Positions 1-8,887 are shown, counted from the stretch's first letter. The stretch: DNA of 64,000 nt from Candidatus Zixiibacteriota bacterium (GCA_024280215.1 JAJRQO010000036.1:93798-157797); one strand, 5' to 3'. The notes: generated by a model from the letters alone, not told the origin. Numbers and translations: made by a program.

Positions 1-140
1 TCACGATTGAAACTGATTCTCCTTTAGAAATAATCAAAGAACTCTCAGCACTTGATATAACATTTAAATCAATCCATATCAACAGACCTGATTTGGAAAA
101 AGTATTTTTGAATTTGACAGGACGGAGGTTGAGAGACTAA
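1..140 (+). CDS. ABC transporter ATP-binding protein, C-terminal fragment
   Basis: The last 45 codons of a gene that begins outside the window. The frame reads to a TAA at 138-140 and ends in the pattern DLEKVFLNLTGRRLRD, which closely matches the usual tail of drug/lipid-type ABC ATPases (PSLEDVFLxLTGxxLRD). The stop codon overlaps the ATG of the next gene (TAATG), so ATPase and permease are probably translationally coupled and form one ABC-2 type exporter. The nucleotide-binding motifs lie upstream and cannot be seen. Confidence 0.85.
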   Translation, partial: TIETDSPLEIIKELSALDITFKSIHINRPDLEKVFLNLTGRRLRD

Positions 141-1438
141 TGCGACCTATTCTAACCTTAGCACTTAAAGATATCAAACTTCTTATGCGTGACAAAGCGG
201 GACTATTTTGGATAATCGGATTTCCACTCTTGATGGCATTGCTTTTTGGAGCAATTTTCGGAGGTTCCAGCGGCGGCTCGGTATCATCAGTAAAAATTGC
301 GATTGTGGATGAAGACAACACCGAATATTCCCAAAAATTTATTGAAAAATTGACCGCTACAGAAATGCTTGAAGTTACAAACACTACATCCGATTCGGCT
401 CATGCATTAGTGAGAAAAGGGAAAAAAACTGCCTTTATAAAAATCAATGAAGGGTTCACACAAGCACAAAACAGTTTCCAAACTGATAGCTCATTTTTGG
501 AACTCGGTGTTGACCCATCAAAACGATTTACATCAGAACTAATCAAAGGAATGATTATAAAAACTTCATTTGAAATGATGATGGAAAATTTCTCCAACCC
601 GCAAGAGTTACTTGGTGGAATAGCTAAACAGAAGCACTCTATTGACACCAGTTCATCAATGTCAGATGATCAAAAAAAGATATATAAAAAATATTTCTCT
701 GGCTTGGAATCATTTATAGATGGATTCGATAGTAGTATCGTGTTAGGTAGTTCAGAGAATTCTGATGGCTCAAGTAGTTCCTTTATGAATGGTCCAAAAG
801 TTAAAAACGTTGATGTTACAAAAGACACGATTGGCAAACCTCGTTCTGCGTATGAAATAACATTTCCAGCAGCGATTCTCTGGGCATTAATCGGATGTAC
901 GTCAGCTTTTGCAGTTTCAATTGTTAGTGAAAAAACAAAAGGAACCTATACAAGATTACGAATAGCTCCTATTAGTAGAACACAAATCTTAGCGGGCAAA
1001 GGTCTCGCCTGTTTTATAACTATCATATCAGTTTCTTCTGTTTTATTACTCTTAGGGAAAGTTGCCTTTGGAATTCGGTTAGATAATTTACCGTTTCTCG
1101 CATTGGCACTCTTCGCCTCTGCTTTCTGTTTTGTCGGACTTATGATGTTTATTTCTGTTATCGGAAAAACCGAACAAGCAGTCGGAGGTGCTGGTATGGC
1201 TATCATGCTCATTATGTCTATGACTGGCGGTGGTATGATTCCGTTGTTTGCTATGCCAAGTTGGATGATAACTGTCAGCAACTTCTCGTTTGTGAAATGG
1301 GGGATTATTTCTCTTGAGGGTGCTATATGGCGAGGGTACAGTTTTAATGAAATGATGCTACCTGTTTCAGTTTTGATAACGTCGGGTATTGTTTTATTTT
1401 CAATTGGAGTATTTATCCTAACCAAACGTGATGGGTGA
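140..1438 (+). CDS. ABC-2 type transporter permease
   Basis: 432-residue inner-membrane permease of an ABC-2 exporter. One membrane helix lies near residues 22-43. It is followed by a long Ser-rich extracytoplasmic region (about 45-230) and then a block of about five or six helices (about 237-430). This is the layout of ABC2_membrane_3 permeases that export drugs, lipids or polysaccharide precursors. The substrate cannot be told from sequence. The start overlaps the stop of the ATPase gene, which fixes both the start and the partner. No third subunit follows; the next gene is on the other strand. Confidence 0.85.
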   Translation: MRPILTLALKDIKLLMRDKAGLFWIIGFPLLMALLFGAIFGGSSGGSVSSVKIAIVDEDNTEYSQKFIEKLTATEMLEVTNTTSDSAHALVRKGKKTAFIKINEGFTQAQNSFQTDSSFLELGVDPSKRFTSELIKGMIIKTSFEMMMENFSNPQELLGGIAKQKHSIDTSSSMSDDQKKIYKKYFSGLESFIDGFDSSIVLGSSENSDGSSSSFMNGPKVKNVDVTKDTIGKPRSAYEITFPAAILWALIGCTSAFAVSIVSEKTKGTYTRLRIAPISRTQILAGKGLACFITIISVSSVLLLLGKVAFGIRLDNLPFLALALFASAFCFVGLMMFISVIGKTEQAVGGAGMAIMLIMSMTGGGMIPLFAMPSWMITVSNFSFVKWGIISLEGAIWRGYSFNEMMLPVSVLITSGIVLFSIGVFILTKRDG

Positions 1439-1470
1439 AAATAAGTTTTTTATAACATGAAATAGTTGAG

Positions 1471-2592
1471 TTATTTTACTATTGGTGAATTTGTAAATCC
1501 TATATCACCAACATTGTAATAATCTATCAATTTTACAAAAATGGATGTAATCTTTGGATTCTCAGGGCAATTCACTTCTACATAGATTATATTTCCACAA
1601 GCATTACAGAAGCGACTTTCGAATTCAGGTACATAAGTATATCCAGATTGAAATACATCATTCATCTTACACACTGAAGCACCCTCTGACTCCAAAAACT
1701 GTTTGGCAGCTTGTTTTGCATGAATATATTTAGGAAAAGTAGACCAATCTTTATTATTACTTAACCGAAAAAAACCAATAGTATTATGAGATACACCACT
1801 TTCAAAATATTGGTCAATTTTAGAAAATGTTACACCAGAAGATACTCGTATACGGTTATTTTCTACTTTTGCATATTTGATTGTACAATTTTTTTGAAAT
1901 TGTTCTATTTGAGGTATTTTCCACTTACCCAAAAATAATGGAATATTGTTCAACAATACAGAGTCATGAAAAGTAAACGAATAAAAATATAAATATCCAT
2001 CCGACAAATATCTACCTTTCAAAGTATCTTGAATACAATTCCATTCAACAGATTTGGAATCGCATCCAATAATACCATTTTTTGGTTTTATATTTTTTAG
2101 AAAAAGAGTACTACCTTCATCTAATTCAATATTTTTGATAAACGAACTAATATTTTCACAAAAGTCAAGTATCCTGTCTTCGTTCGTACATATTAAATCT
2201 TTAAAATGATAGTTTACCGATAATGTATATTCTATATTATAGATAGAATAATTTTTAGGAAGAATGTATTGCATAGTTATAGATACTGTGGTATATCGAT
2301 GATAAATCCCTCTTTCGGAATCAGTAATAATAGGATTTGCCATAGCTCTCAAACCTACAAATTTGTGGTTCGCCCAATCACGAGTAAGCTTATTCACTCT
2401 TAATAATGAAATTAGATTTATATATTTATTTGTGTCACTTAATTGAACAGGAATTGAAAATAACGGTTGTGAAGCACTGCACATACTATTAAGAACAAGA
2501 AAAGTCAGTAATAATGTAATTAGCATCAAACGAATCTTGTACGTTTTAAAATATTTGTAATCTAAGCTTAACTTCATTGAATCAACCCTCAT
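1471..2592 (-). CDS. Exported protein of unknown function
   Basis: 373 residues; family not recognised. A charged N-terminus and a hydrophobic stretch (about residues 21-37, ending near CSAS) look like a Sec signal peptide, so the product is probably periplasmic or surface-exposed. The first Met may be MRVDSM or the Met six codons on, which gives a more typical signal peptide. Several cysteines occur, including a CNACG pair near residue 328 that could bind metal or form a disulfide. It faces the ABC permease gene tail to tail, so it is a separate transcription unit. No paralogue is seen in the window. Confidence 0.6.
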   Translation of the reverse strand: MRVDSMKLSLDYKYFKTYKIRLMLITLLLTFLVLNSMCSASQPLFSIPVQLSDTNKYINLISLLRVNKLTRDWANHKFVGLRAMANPIITDSERGIYHRYTTVSITMQYILPKNYSIYNIEYTLSVNYHFKDLICTNEDRILDFCENISSFIKNIELDEGSTLFLKNIKPKNGIIGCDSKSVEWNCIQDTLKGRYLSDGYLYFYSFTFHDSVLLNNIPLFLGKWKIPQIEQFQKNCTIKYAKVENNRIRVSSGVTFSKIDQYFESGVSHNTIGFFRLSNNKDWSTFPKYIHAKQAAKQFLESEGASVCKMNDVFQSGYTYVPEFESRFCNACGNIIYVEVNCPENPKITSIFVKLIDYYNVGDIGFTNSPIVK

Positions 2593-2645
2593 TATAAAGT
2601 ATAACTAATAGACGATTACAATAATTGTTTGTTTAATCTGTGTAT

Positions 2646-2665
2646 GGCAGACGCTCTCGTCTGCC
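2646..2665. repeat. REP-like palindrome (GGCAGACG family)
   Basis: GGCAGACG-CTCT-CGTCTGCC forms a perfect 8-bp stem with a 4-nt loop. It is the same family as the copies around the RAYT transposase at 24.5-25.5 kb and the copy at 18885. It sits between two genes transcribed in the same direction. Confidence 0.8.
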
Positions 2666-2688
2666 AACTAATAATAATTAATTTTCTC

Positions 2689-4134
2689 TTACACGTCAGC
2701 TTCTTCGACTTTTACCCACTTGGCATAGAACAACATCAGTACTGCTGAAACTAAACCAATCGCAGCAAAACGATACCAAATCGTATACGGGTCATATTGA
2801 TCCCAAAGTATATTTGTCACCTCCTGATGATTTTTGCCTGTCACTTCAACAAGTTTATTCATCGCATCTGTACGAGCAATATCTGTCAGCTGAAAATTAT
2901 TGGAAAGATAATCTAACGCTAAGTTTGCTTTGTCACCTTGAGTTTCATACACATCGCCCGCAACTTTGGAACCAATCGCCCAACCTATTCCCTGTGGAAT
3001 ATTAGCGTAACCCATGTATAATCCTTTTTGACCTTCGGGAGCAATCACACCGAGATAGTCATTCATCTTAGGTGATGCCAACATTTCGCCAACAGAAAAC
3101 ATCATGATGCCTATAAGACACATAGAGCCAGCCGTTGTAAACCCAGCGACGATAAGCCCAATCGAGCCAAGGACAATTCCTAAAAAAATAGATGTCACTC
3201 GTCGCATTTTTGAGACTAACCATGAGACAAAAACAACCGAGACAACAATAAGTCCCGCATTGATATTAATCATCCATTCTTGAGAAATCTGAGCACCACG
3301 TAATGAATTTTTCTGTAGCATAAAATCAGGAATTCCAAATGATTTAACCACAGCCGAAGAATCAATCCAATCGACAATAAAATTCGGAAGCATATCAAAA
3401 AGCTGCATAAACATCAACCAGAAACCCGACATTATAAGAACAAATACAATAAGTTTTACGTTAAAGAAATTTCTAATTGTCATAACAAAAGTATCAAACA
3501 TCGATGCTGTTTGGTCACCACCAGCTTTAGGGTCTTTGTATGTCAGCATCATTAAAAAGTTAAGCGAGACAATCCCAGCACAACCATAAAAGACAGTGTC
3601 CCATCCCCAACCTAAGAGCAATCCAGCAAGTGGAGGTCCTAAGAAGCCGCCGATATTAACAAGCATATAGAAAGTTCCCCATCCTACCGATGAGTTCTCT
3701 TTGGTCATTGATTGACACATCGTTCCCTGCACACCAGGTTTAAAGGTCGCCGTTCCCAATGCGAGGACACAACAACCTGTTAAGAACAGACCAAATGATG
3801 TGAATGTTGCCATCATGAGATAGCCGATAACTTTTAAGAATATCGATACCGTAATTGTTTTTTTGTATCCATATCTATCAGCGAAACCGCCTGTCACTAA
3901 TGGAGGGAATGATTGGAAAATCGCCCACCAGAAAAAGATGATACCTTTATCAATGTGAGAAAAATGTAGCCCGCCGATTTCATCAGCCTGAGCAATATAA
4001 ATTGGAATGACAACCCGAACACCGTAGTACGCCAGACGCTCAAACATCTCCATGATGTTGACCATCCAAAACGGGCGGTTCAACGATGCCAATTGTTGGG
4101 TGAGTGGAATTTTTTGTGCAGTTGTTGATGACAT
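2689..4134 (-). CDS. MFS transporter, POT/peptide-transporter-like
   Basis: 481-residue polytopic membrane protein with about 12 helices. The N-terminal segment around residues 20-40 (FWMVNIMEMFERLAYYGVR) closely resembles the ERFxYYG signature of the proton-dependent oligopeptide transporter (POT/PTR) branch of the major facilitator superfamily. The loop between helices 2 and 3 carries ADRYGYKKT, the usual MFS A-motif. A role in proton-coupled peptide or amino-acid uptake is inferred from this likeness; other substrates are possible. It stands alone, with a start at MSSTTAQ and about 85 nt to the next gene on its strand. Confidence 0.8.
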   Translation of the reverse strand: MSSTTAQKIPLTQQLASLNRPFWMVNIMEMFERLAYYGVRVVIPIYIAQADEIGGLHFSHIDKGIIFFWWAIFQSFPPLVTGGFADRYGYKKTITVSIFLKVIGYLMMATFTSFGLFLTGCCVLALGTATFKPGVQGTMCQSMTKENSSVGWGTFYMLVNIGGFLGPPLAGLLLGWGWDTVFYGCAGIVSLNFLMMLTYKDPKAGGDQTASMFDTFVMTIRNFFNVKLIVFVLIMSGFWLMFMQLFDMLPNFIVDWIDSSAVVKSFGIPDFMLQKNSLRGAQISQEWMININAGLIVVSVVFVSWLVSKMRRVTSIFLGIVLGSIGLIVAGFTTAGSMCLIGIMMFSVGEMLASPKMNDYLGVIAPEGQKGLYMGYANIPQGIGWAIGSKVAGDVYETQGDKANLALDYLSNNFQLTDIARTDAMNKLVEVTGKNHQEVTNILWDQYDPYTIWYRFAAIGLVSAVLMLFYAKWVKVEEADV

Positions 4135-4218
4135 ATATGTCTGCCTGTAGTTTTAATGTTTGTTATTTAATATCAGACAATAACGGAAATGTTGATTTGG
4201 TAGTCAAGCGGAGAAATT

Positions 4219-5172
4219 CTACAAATATTTCGCAAGCCATGCTTTACGAAGCACATCTATCTCTTTATACGAACCATCTTTGAGTGATATATGTCCGCCA
4301 TTTTCGATGATTTTGAATTCGTGAGGATGTTCAAGCCGTGTTAACTCTTTTGCCATCGCTTCCGAATGAGAAATCGAAACCGCCTCGTCATCAGTACCAT
4401 GCATTAAAAGAATCGGACATTTCTTATCAAACTGTTCGGCAATATATACTCCTGAAAGCGACGACAGTTTTGTGGTGCGTTCATCGGGTGAAAGGTCAGT
4501 CGTAATTTTATCAACTAACTTTGCAAACCGTTCGTCCTCTTTTTCCAAAGCAAAGATATCTGATATTCCTGCATGTATCATTGCACATTTAAAACGATGC
4601 TCTCGTGCTAAGGCTCGATAAGTTGTCATGCCACCGCGACTGGCACCCTCGATAGCCACTCGACTCAAATCTGCCTGCGGATATTCTTTAGCAACATCAA
4701 GCATGGTGAGAGCGTCGTCTAAGTCTTTACCGCCAAAGTCTGCTTCCCTCTCACCGCCCATGTTGCCGCGGTACTGTGATGCGACGACTACATATCCCCA
4801 CAGAGCTGTTGATGCGAGTATCAGAAACGATGTTAAATCTTCTATCGCACCACCGTCTTTGTAGCCACCACGGTTCCAGAGTAGGACAGGATAGCTACCT
4901 GCTTCTTTGGGAGAGGCGACATACCCTTTGACTTTTAGACCACCTGAGAGATAGGTTATGTTTTCGACTATTGTATTTTCATAGACAGATGTATCGTAGA
5001 GCTTTTCAATCATACGTCGTTGGAAAGCATTAGCAGTTACAATTTGTCGGTCTGTGATTATTGTGCTAGGCATGGGGGGAAGATAGCTTATTGTGTGTGA
5101 ATGTTCAACTGGAATTTGTTTTGTAGGTTGGTGTTCCGATTCTAAAAAATATAATAGTGAGAAACCCAACAT
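4219..5172 (-). CDS. Alpha/beta hydrolase, prolyl-oligopeptidase (S9)-like
   Basis: 317 residues with an alpha/beta-hydrolase fold. The nucleophile elbow is GASRGG with Ser about 178, the acid is in HGTDDEA (about 261-262), and the base is His about 294 in NGGHIS. The arrangement matches the C-terminal catalytic domain of S9-type peptidases and acylaminoacyl-peptidase-like esterases; no beta-propeller is present. The N-terminal 35 residues are poorly conserved in character and the true start may be the internal Met near residue 34. It lies 6 nt downstream of the small membrane-protein gene at 5179-5535, so the two are probably co-transcribed. Substrate unknown. Confidence 0.75.
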   Translation of the reverse strand: MLGFSLLYFLESEHQPTKQIPVEHSHTISYLPPMPSTIITDRQIVTANAFQRRMIEKLYDTSVYENTIVENITYLSGGLKVKGYVASPKEAGSYPVLLWNRGGYKDGGAIEDLTSFLILASTALWGYVVVASQYRGNMGGEREADFGGKDLDDALTMLDVAKEYPQADLSRVAIEGASRGGMTTYRALAREHRFKCAMIHAGISDIFALEKEDERFAKLVDKITTDLSPDERTTKLSSLSGVYIAEQFDKKCPILLMHGTDDEAVSISHSEAMAKELTRLEHPHEFKIIENGGHISLKDGSYKEIDVLRKAWLAKYL

Positions 5173-5178
5173 CTTTTT

Positions 5179-5535
5179 CTAATTATTATTTAAATATTCT
5201 TCATCAGCTTTTTGTCTTGCTATTTCTATCTGTTTATCAAACTCCTTTGCTAAGATAGAGTCATCTTGTATTGCTATTTTTTTTAGTTGTTTGAGAAGTT
5301 TATAACTTTCTATAGCACTTATACTATATGATTCAATATTATTCTTACTTGATGGCATTTTAAATTTTCCAACCCAAGAAATTATTCCTTTTGTTTTCAA
5401 TCTTCCTTTTTTTAACCATTCAGGAGATTCAATCCCTTTGTTTTTATTTTGATATAATGTAACTAAGGTTAACATTAAAATTGAAATTACCACCCACTGT
5501 AGTATAAGCTTTTCTATATTAATTTCTGATTTCAT
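5179..5535 (-). CDS. Small single-pass membrane protein, unknown
   Basis: 118 residues. One hydrophobic helix near residues 9-28 is followed by a basic, then charged and helical tail (about 60-118) that could form a coiled coil. No family recognised. The close spacing to the downstream hydrolase gene suggests one transcript. Codon use is A+T-rich like its neighbours. A real gene is likely because of length, start context and the membrane segment, but function is unknown. Confidence 0.5.
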   Translation of the reverse strand: MKSEINIEKLILQWVVISILMLTLVTLYQNKNKGIESPEWLKKGRLKTKGIISWVGKFKMPSSKNNIESYSISAIESYKLLKQLKKIAIQDDSILAKEFDKQIEIARQKADEEYLNNN

Positions 5536-5654
5536 TGGTGTTTCTGCTTTAGGATGCTCAAGAATAAAACCAAACTTTGATTCTTGATTAAAATAATTTA
5601 CTCCTGAAATTGTCGCTGATTTTGTTTTATCAAAATTGTGAACTAACGATTAGA

Positions 5655-5792
5655 TGTCAGTTCTCAATTCACATTCTGTAAATAAGGAACTGACATAACT
5701 TTTACAATAACCTGACCCTTCGACAAGCTCACAGCTTGCAAGCTGTTCAGGGTGACTCGGTGTTAGACGGAACAGGCAAGCCTGTTCCCTAC
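5655..5792. repeat. Cluster of three intergenic palindromes
   Basis: The gap before asnS holds three stacked elements. First, TGTCAGTTC (5655-5663) pairs with GAACTGACA (5687-5695); the same kind of arm pair occurs at 32007-32050 and about 38250. Second, a 'cccttcgacaagctc...cagggtga' type element has an inner palindrome CAGCTTGCAAGCTG at 5732-5745. Third, GGAACAGGC-AA-GCCTGTTCC at 5769-5788 is followed by CTAC. Close copies of the third element occur at 55815 and flank the insertion sequence at 29162-30451. No gene is seen in this stretch. Confidence 0.7.
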
Positions 5793-5825
5793 ACAAAGCT
5801 AACACAATAAAGGCAACTTCGTTGC

Positions 5826-7223
5826 CTAAAACTTTGCCCAGCGGGGGACTCTTGGGAATGAGATAACGTCTCTTATATTTGCCATACCTGTGATATACAT
5901 TATCAGACGTTCAAAACCAAGACCAAAGCCGGCATGCGGACAGCTACCATATTTACGAAGTTCGAGATACCAGTAGTATGATTCCATGTTGTCCATCTGT
6001 TTTTTATCAATACGATTTTGTAAGACATCCAAACGATGTTCACGTTGCGATCCACCTATAATTTCACCAACACGAGGAACCAACACATCCATCCCCCGCA
6101 CCGTTTTCTCATCATCGTTGACATACATATAAAATGGTTTGATCGTTTCAGGATAGTCATAGACGATAACTGGTTTTTTCATAATTTCTTCGGTTAAGAA
6201 CCGTTCATGCTCAGTCTGCATGTCGATTCCCCATTTGACTTGGTATTCAAATTTATGTTTGGAATCTTCAAGCAGTTTGATTGCATCGGTATAGGAGATT
6301 CGTTCAAAATCAGAATCCAAGACAGACTGAAGTGAACCGATAAGTTCTTTATCAATCCATTGACCAAAAAATTTCATATCATCGGCACACTCATCAAAGG
6401 CAAACTTTATAAGATACTTAATAAAACTCTCAGCCAAATCCATATTGTCAGGAAGTTCAGCCCACGCCATCTCTGGTTCAATCATCCAGAACTCAGATGC
6501 GTGACGAGCGGTGTTTGAATTTTCTGAGCGGAATGTAGGACCAAAGGTATAAATATCGCCAAGGGCGGTCGCCATAATCTCACCCTCAAGCTGACCTGAG
6601 ACCGTAAGGTATGCTTCCGAACCAAAAAAGTCTGAATCCCAATCGATGCCACCATCTTTTTTCGGAATGTTTTGAAAGTCTAAAGTCGAGACCCGAAACA
6701 TATCGCCAGCACCCTCACAATCAGAGGTTGTGATAATCGGTGTATGAATATGATAGAAACCTTGGTCTTGATAAAATTTGTGTACTGCATAGGCAAGTTT
6801 GGAACGCATCCGAGTCACGGCACCAAATGTATTTGAACGAGGACGAAGATGAGCAATCTCACGAAGGTATTCCATCGTATGGCGTTTCTTCTGAAGCGGA
6901 TAAGTAGAATCAGCCTCGCCGACGATATCAAGAGTGGCACCCTCGATTTCGTATTTTTGTCCTTTGCCCTGCGACTCAATAAGTTTTCCTTTGACTCGCA
7001 CGGAACAACCAGTCGTAACCGATTTTAGAATTGGCATTGAATCAGGGTTGCCATAGACCGCCTGCAGGTTACCCATGCAGGAACCGTCATTGATATCTAC
7101 AAATGCGACTTCTTTACTTACCCGACTTGAACGCACCAATCCTAAGATAGTAACTTCAGTACCGAGTGCGACTTTATCTTCAAGAAGTATCTTCGCTATT
7201 TTCGTTCTACTTTTATAATCCAT
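5826..7223 (-). CDS. asnS: Asparagine--tRNA ligase
   Basis: 465-residue class IIb aminoacyl-tRNA synthetase that charges tRNA-Asn in the cytoplasm. An N-terminal OB-fold anticodon-binding domain (about residues 15-105) is followed by the catalytic core. Motif 2 is visible as FRSENSNTARHASEFWMIEPE and motif 3 as FGLGFERLIMYITG near the C-terminus, both with the Asn-type rather than the Asp-type pattern. Length fits AsnRS. It has its own upstream gap of about 460 nt with repeats. No T-box motif was seen in the leader. Confidence 0.95.
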   Translation of the reverse strand: MDYKSRTKIAKILLEDKVALGTEVTILGLVRSSRVSKEVAFVDINDGSCMGNLQAVYGNPDSMPILKSVTTGCSVRVKGKLIESQGKGQKYEIEGATLDIVGEADSTYPLQKKRHTMEYLREIAHLRPRSNTFGAVTRMRSKLAYAVHKFYQDQGFYHIHTPIITTSDCEGAGDMFRVSTLDFQNIPKKDGGIDWDSDFFGSEAYLTVSGQLEGEIMATALGDIYTFGPTFRSENSNTARHASEFWMIEPEMAWAELPDNMDLAESFIKYLIKFAFDECADDMKFFGQWIDKELIGSLQSVLDSDFERISYTDAIKLLEDSKHKFEYQVKWGIDMQTEHERFLTEEIMKKPVIVYDYPETIKPFYMYVNDDEKTVRGMDVLVPRVGEIIGGSQREHRLDVLQNRIDKKQMDNMESYYWYLELRKYGSCPHAGFGLGFERLIMYITGMANIRDVISFPRVPRWAKF

Positions 7224-7446
7224 AATTTCCTCTATATTTTCGATAACTCATTTATTCTATATTAACAAGTCCCTTCGACTCCGCTCAGGGTGACTTGCTT
7301 ATATTAAATTTATATTAAGATTGTAATAAAGCTAATTATCGGTTTTCTTGCAAGAAATTAAGCAGAAATTGAGTCGTAACAAAAATTAGTAAATTTCATG
7401 AAACAAAAAGTTGTCAATCACAGTATAAGAAATAGACACAATAAAT

Positions 7447-7522
7447 AGCTTACTATTAAATTAGTTCTATTTTTAAAAAAGCTTACTATTATTAAATAGG
7501 TCCTATTTTTAAATAGTTTACT
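7447..7522. repeat. Imperfect A+T-rich tandem repeat
   Basis: Two and a bit copies of a unit of about 33-35 bp. Copy 1 is about 7447-7478 and copy 2 about 7480-7514. Both begin AGCTTACTATTA, have a TAGTTCTA or TAGGTCCTA middle and end in TATTTTTAAA. A partial third copy (AGTTTACTA) follows. Role unknown. Confidence 0.6.
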
Positions 7523-7546
7523 AAAGTTCCCAACCTATCATACAAC

Positions 7547-7581
7547 AATCCCTTCGGACATCGAGAGTGTTCGAGGGGATT
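7547..7581. repeat. Hairpin with loop ACATCGAGAGTGT (copy 1)
   Basis: AATCCCTTCG (7547-7556) pairs with CGAGGGGATT (7572-7581), with one G-T wobble. The loop contains ACATCGAGAGTGT. The hairpin at 7630-7663 has a different stem but the identical 13-nt loop core. Confidence 0.65.
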
Positions 7582-7629
7582 TTCTTATGAGTACAATAGC
7601 ATTGTTAGATAGATACTTCCAGATATAAG

Positions 7630-7663
7630 AAAACCCTCAAACATCGAGAGTGTTGAGGGTTTT
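7630..7663 (-). terminator. Hairpin downstream of tRNA-Lys, likely terminator
   Basis: AAAACCCTCA (7630-7639) pairs with TGAGGGTTTT (7654-7663) around a loop containing ACATCGAGAGTGT. Read on the minus strand it lies just 3' of the tRNA and ends in GGGTTTTCTT, so it probably terminates the tRNA transcript. Confidence 0.55.
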
Positions 7664-7689
7664 TATATAAAACGATAATAATCAAAAAA

Positions 7690-7761
7690 TGAGGGTGGAT
7701 GGAATCGAACCATCGACAACCTGCTTAAAAGGCAGATGCTCTACCCCTGAGCTACACCCCC
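7690..7761 (-). tRNA. tRNA-Lys (anticodon TTT)
   Basis: The minus strand folds as a full cloverleaf of 72 nt. Acceptor GGGGGTG pairs with CACCCTC (one G-T), D-stem GCTC/GAGC, anticodon stem TCTGC/GCAGG with loop CTTTTAA (anticodon TTT, Lys), T-stem GATGG/CCATC with loop TTCGATT, discriminator A. CCA is not encoded: the acceptor end is followed directly by a T-run. Hairpin 7630-7663 follows downstream. Confidence 0.93.
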
Positions 7762-7868
7762 ATAACACTACCGAAGTAGTGGTTCAGGTGATTGCTAAAA
7801 TACAGATTTCCATCCATTTGTCAAACTTTATTTCAAAAAATTTACAGATTCTTAAAATGACTGGTTTG

Positions 7869-7905
7869 TGACATTTAAGAGAATAAAATAGACTTTAATA
7901 GTCTA
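7869..7905. repeat. Direct repeat, left copy (promoter-like)
   Basis: The segment TGACATTTAAGAGAATAAAA continues to TAATAGTCTA. A close copy (TGACATTTAAGAAGATAAAA...TAATTAGTCT) is at 8698-8733, so the pair flanks the gene at 7926-8651. The left copy sits just upstream of that gene's ribosome-binding site AAAGGAG and could carry its promoter. Confidence 0.55.
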
Positions 7906-7925
7906 ATTATATTAAAGGAGACAAA

Positions 7926-8651
7926 ATGACCACAGAACAGCTGATACAGCTCTCACATTATATTCCTATTTTGACAACATTTATTTCAGTATATTTTGCA
8001 TATATCATTTTATCACGCTATATGGAGAAAAAAGAAGCCTTTTACATGCTTTGGTGGGGGTTAGGCGTGATTGCATACGGTGCTGGTACATGTGTCGAGT
8101 CGATTAATACTTTATTTGGTTGGTCTGAGCTAAATTTTAAGCTTTGGTATATATTAGGAGCATTGTTAGGTGGAGCTCCACTTGCGATTGGCTCGGCTTA
8201 TCTGCTGATGGGGAAAAAAATCGGTCATATCTCGGTTTGGATACTTCTCACAACGGTATCAATTACTTCGGTATTTGTAATTCTATCTCCTATCAATATG
8301 TCGCTGGTCGACCCATTGATTATGAATGCAAAAGTGCTCGAATGGCAGTCGATTCGTAAAGTGTCGCCATTTATAAATGGGATGGCTGGGATTTTCTTAA
8401 TTGGTGGGGCATTTTACTCAGCATTTAATTTCCGTAAAGTAAAAGAATATCGAAATAGGTATATTGGAAATATCTATATCACCATCGGAGCGATTTTACC
8501 TGGTATTGGCGGTGGATTCAGTCGTGGTGGATTTACCGAGGCTCTGTATATTGGCGAATTTGTAGGAATTCTGATGATTTGGTTTGGGTATATGTACTGT
8601 AAACGTCCAGTAATTTCAGAACAATCAGTTCAAACAACCTCAAGCAGATGA
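7926..8651 (+). CDS. Seven-helix membrane protein, unknown
   Basis: 241-residue integral membrane protein with about seven helices and short loops; the C-terminal tail is polar. A strong ribosome-binding site (AAAGGAG, 6 nt before ATG) supports the start. It is not part of an operon: a tRNA is upstream on the other strand and a terminator follows at 8782-8813. The compact seven-helix layout recalls bacterial 7TM sensor or transport modules but no signature motif was recognised, so no function is given. It is flanked by imperfect direct repeats (7869-7905 and 8698-8733). Confidence 0.75.
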   Translation: MTTEQLIQLSHYIPILTTFISVYFAYIILSRYMEKKEAFYMLWWGLGVIAYGAGTCVESINTLFGWSELNFKLWYILGALLGGAPLAIGSAYLLMGKKIGHISVWILLTTVSITSVFVILSPINMSLVDPLIMNAKVLEWQSIRKVSPFINGMAGIFLIGGAFYSAFNFRKVKEYRNRYIGNIYITIGAILPGIGGGFSRGGFTEALYIGEFVGILMIWFGYMYCKRPVISEQSVQTTSSR

Positions 8652-8697
8652 ATCATTTGAAGTTAGTGAAAATTTACTACAAACCATGACTTTATAA

Positions 8698-8733
8698 TGA
8701 CATTTAAGAAGATAAAATGTATATAATTAGTCT
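8698..8733. repeat. Direct repeat, right copy
   Basis: Imperfect copy of 7869-7905, beginning TGACATTTAAGAAGATAAAA and ending TAATTAGTCT. It lies downstream of the seven-helix protein gene and upstream of its terminator. Confidence 0.5.
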
Positions 8734-8781
8734 GCGAATGCGATTAGAACAAAAGTTTAGATATACCTTATTATACCTCTT

Positions 8782-8813
8782 AAAAAAAGCCTGCTCCTCC
8801 GCAGGCTTTTTTT
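8782..8813 (+). terminator. Rho-independent terminator
   Basis: AAAAAAGCCTGC / GCAGGCTTTTTTT with a 6-nt loop TCCTCC and a T-run on the plus strand, ending the transcript of 7926-8651. The A-run before it makes it bidirectional in principle. Confidence 0.85.
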
Positions 8814-8831
8814 ATTGCAGCTAAATAGCTG

Positions 8832-8887
8832 TCTCACAGCTTGCAAGCTGAGCCAGCTTGCAAGCTTAGGCAGTCTGAAGCCTGTTT
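8832..8887. repeat. Palindrome-rich dispersed repeat
   Basis: Two copies of the AGCTTGCAAGCT palindrome (about 8837 and 8853) lie between CTGTCTCA and GGCAGTCTG. The same 14-nt palindrome CAGCTTGCAAGCTG is at 5732-5745. Confidence 0.55.

Larger units (their letters stand above)
7224..7689. other. Gene-free gap between asnS and tRNA-Lys
   Basis: 466 nt without a credible gene. It contains, in order, a 'cccttcgactccgctcagggtga' dispersed repeat (about 7267-7293), an A+T-rich stretch, an imperfect tandem repeat (7447-7522) and two hairpins that share one loop sequence (7547-7581, 7630-7663). An asnS promoter should lie here but I cannot point to convincing boxes. Confidence 0.6.

Noticed and set aside
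7224..7689. T-box riboswitch or other leader controlling asnS
   Set aside because: No T-box core (AGGGTGGNACCGCG-like) or specifier stem found; hairpins present belong to repeats or the tRNA terminator.
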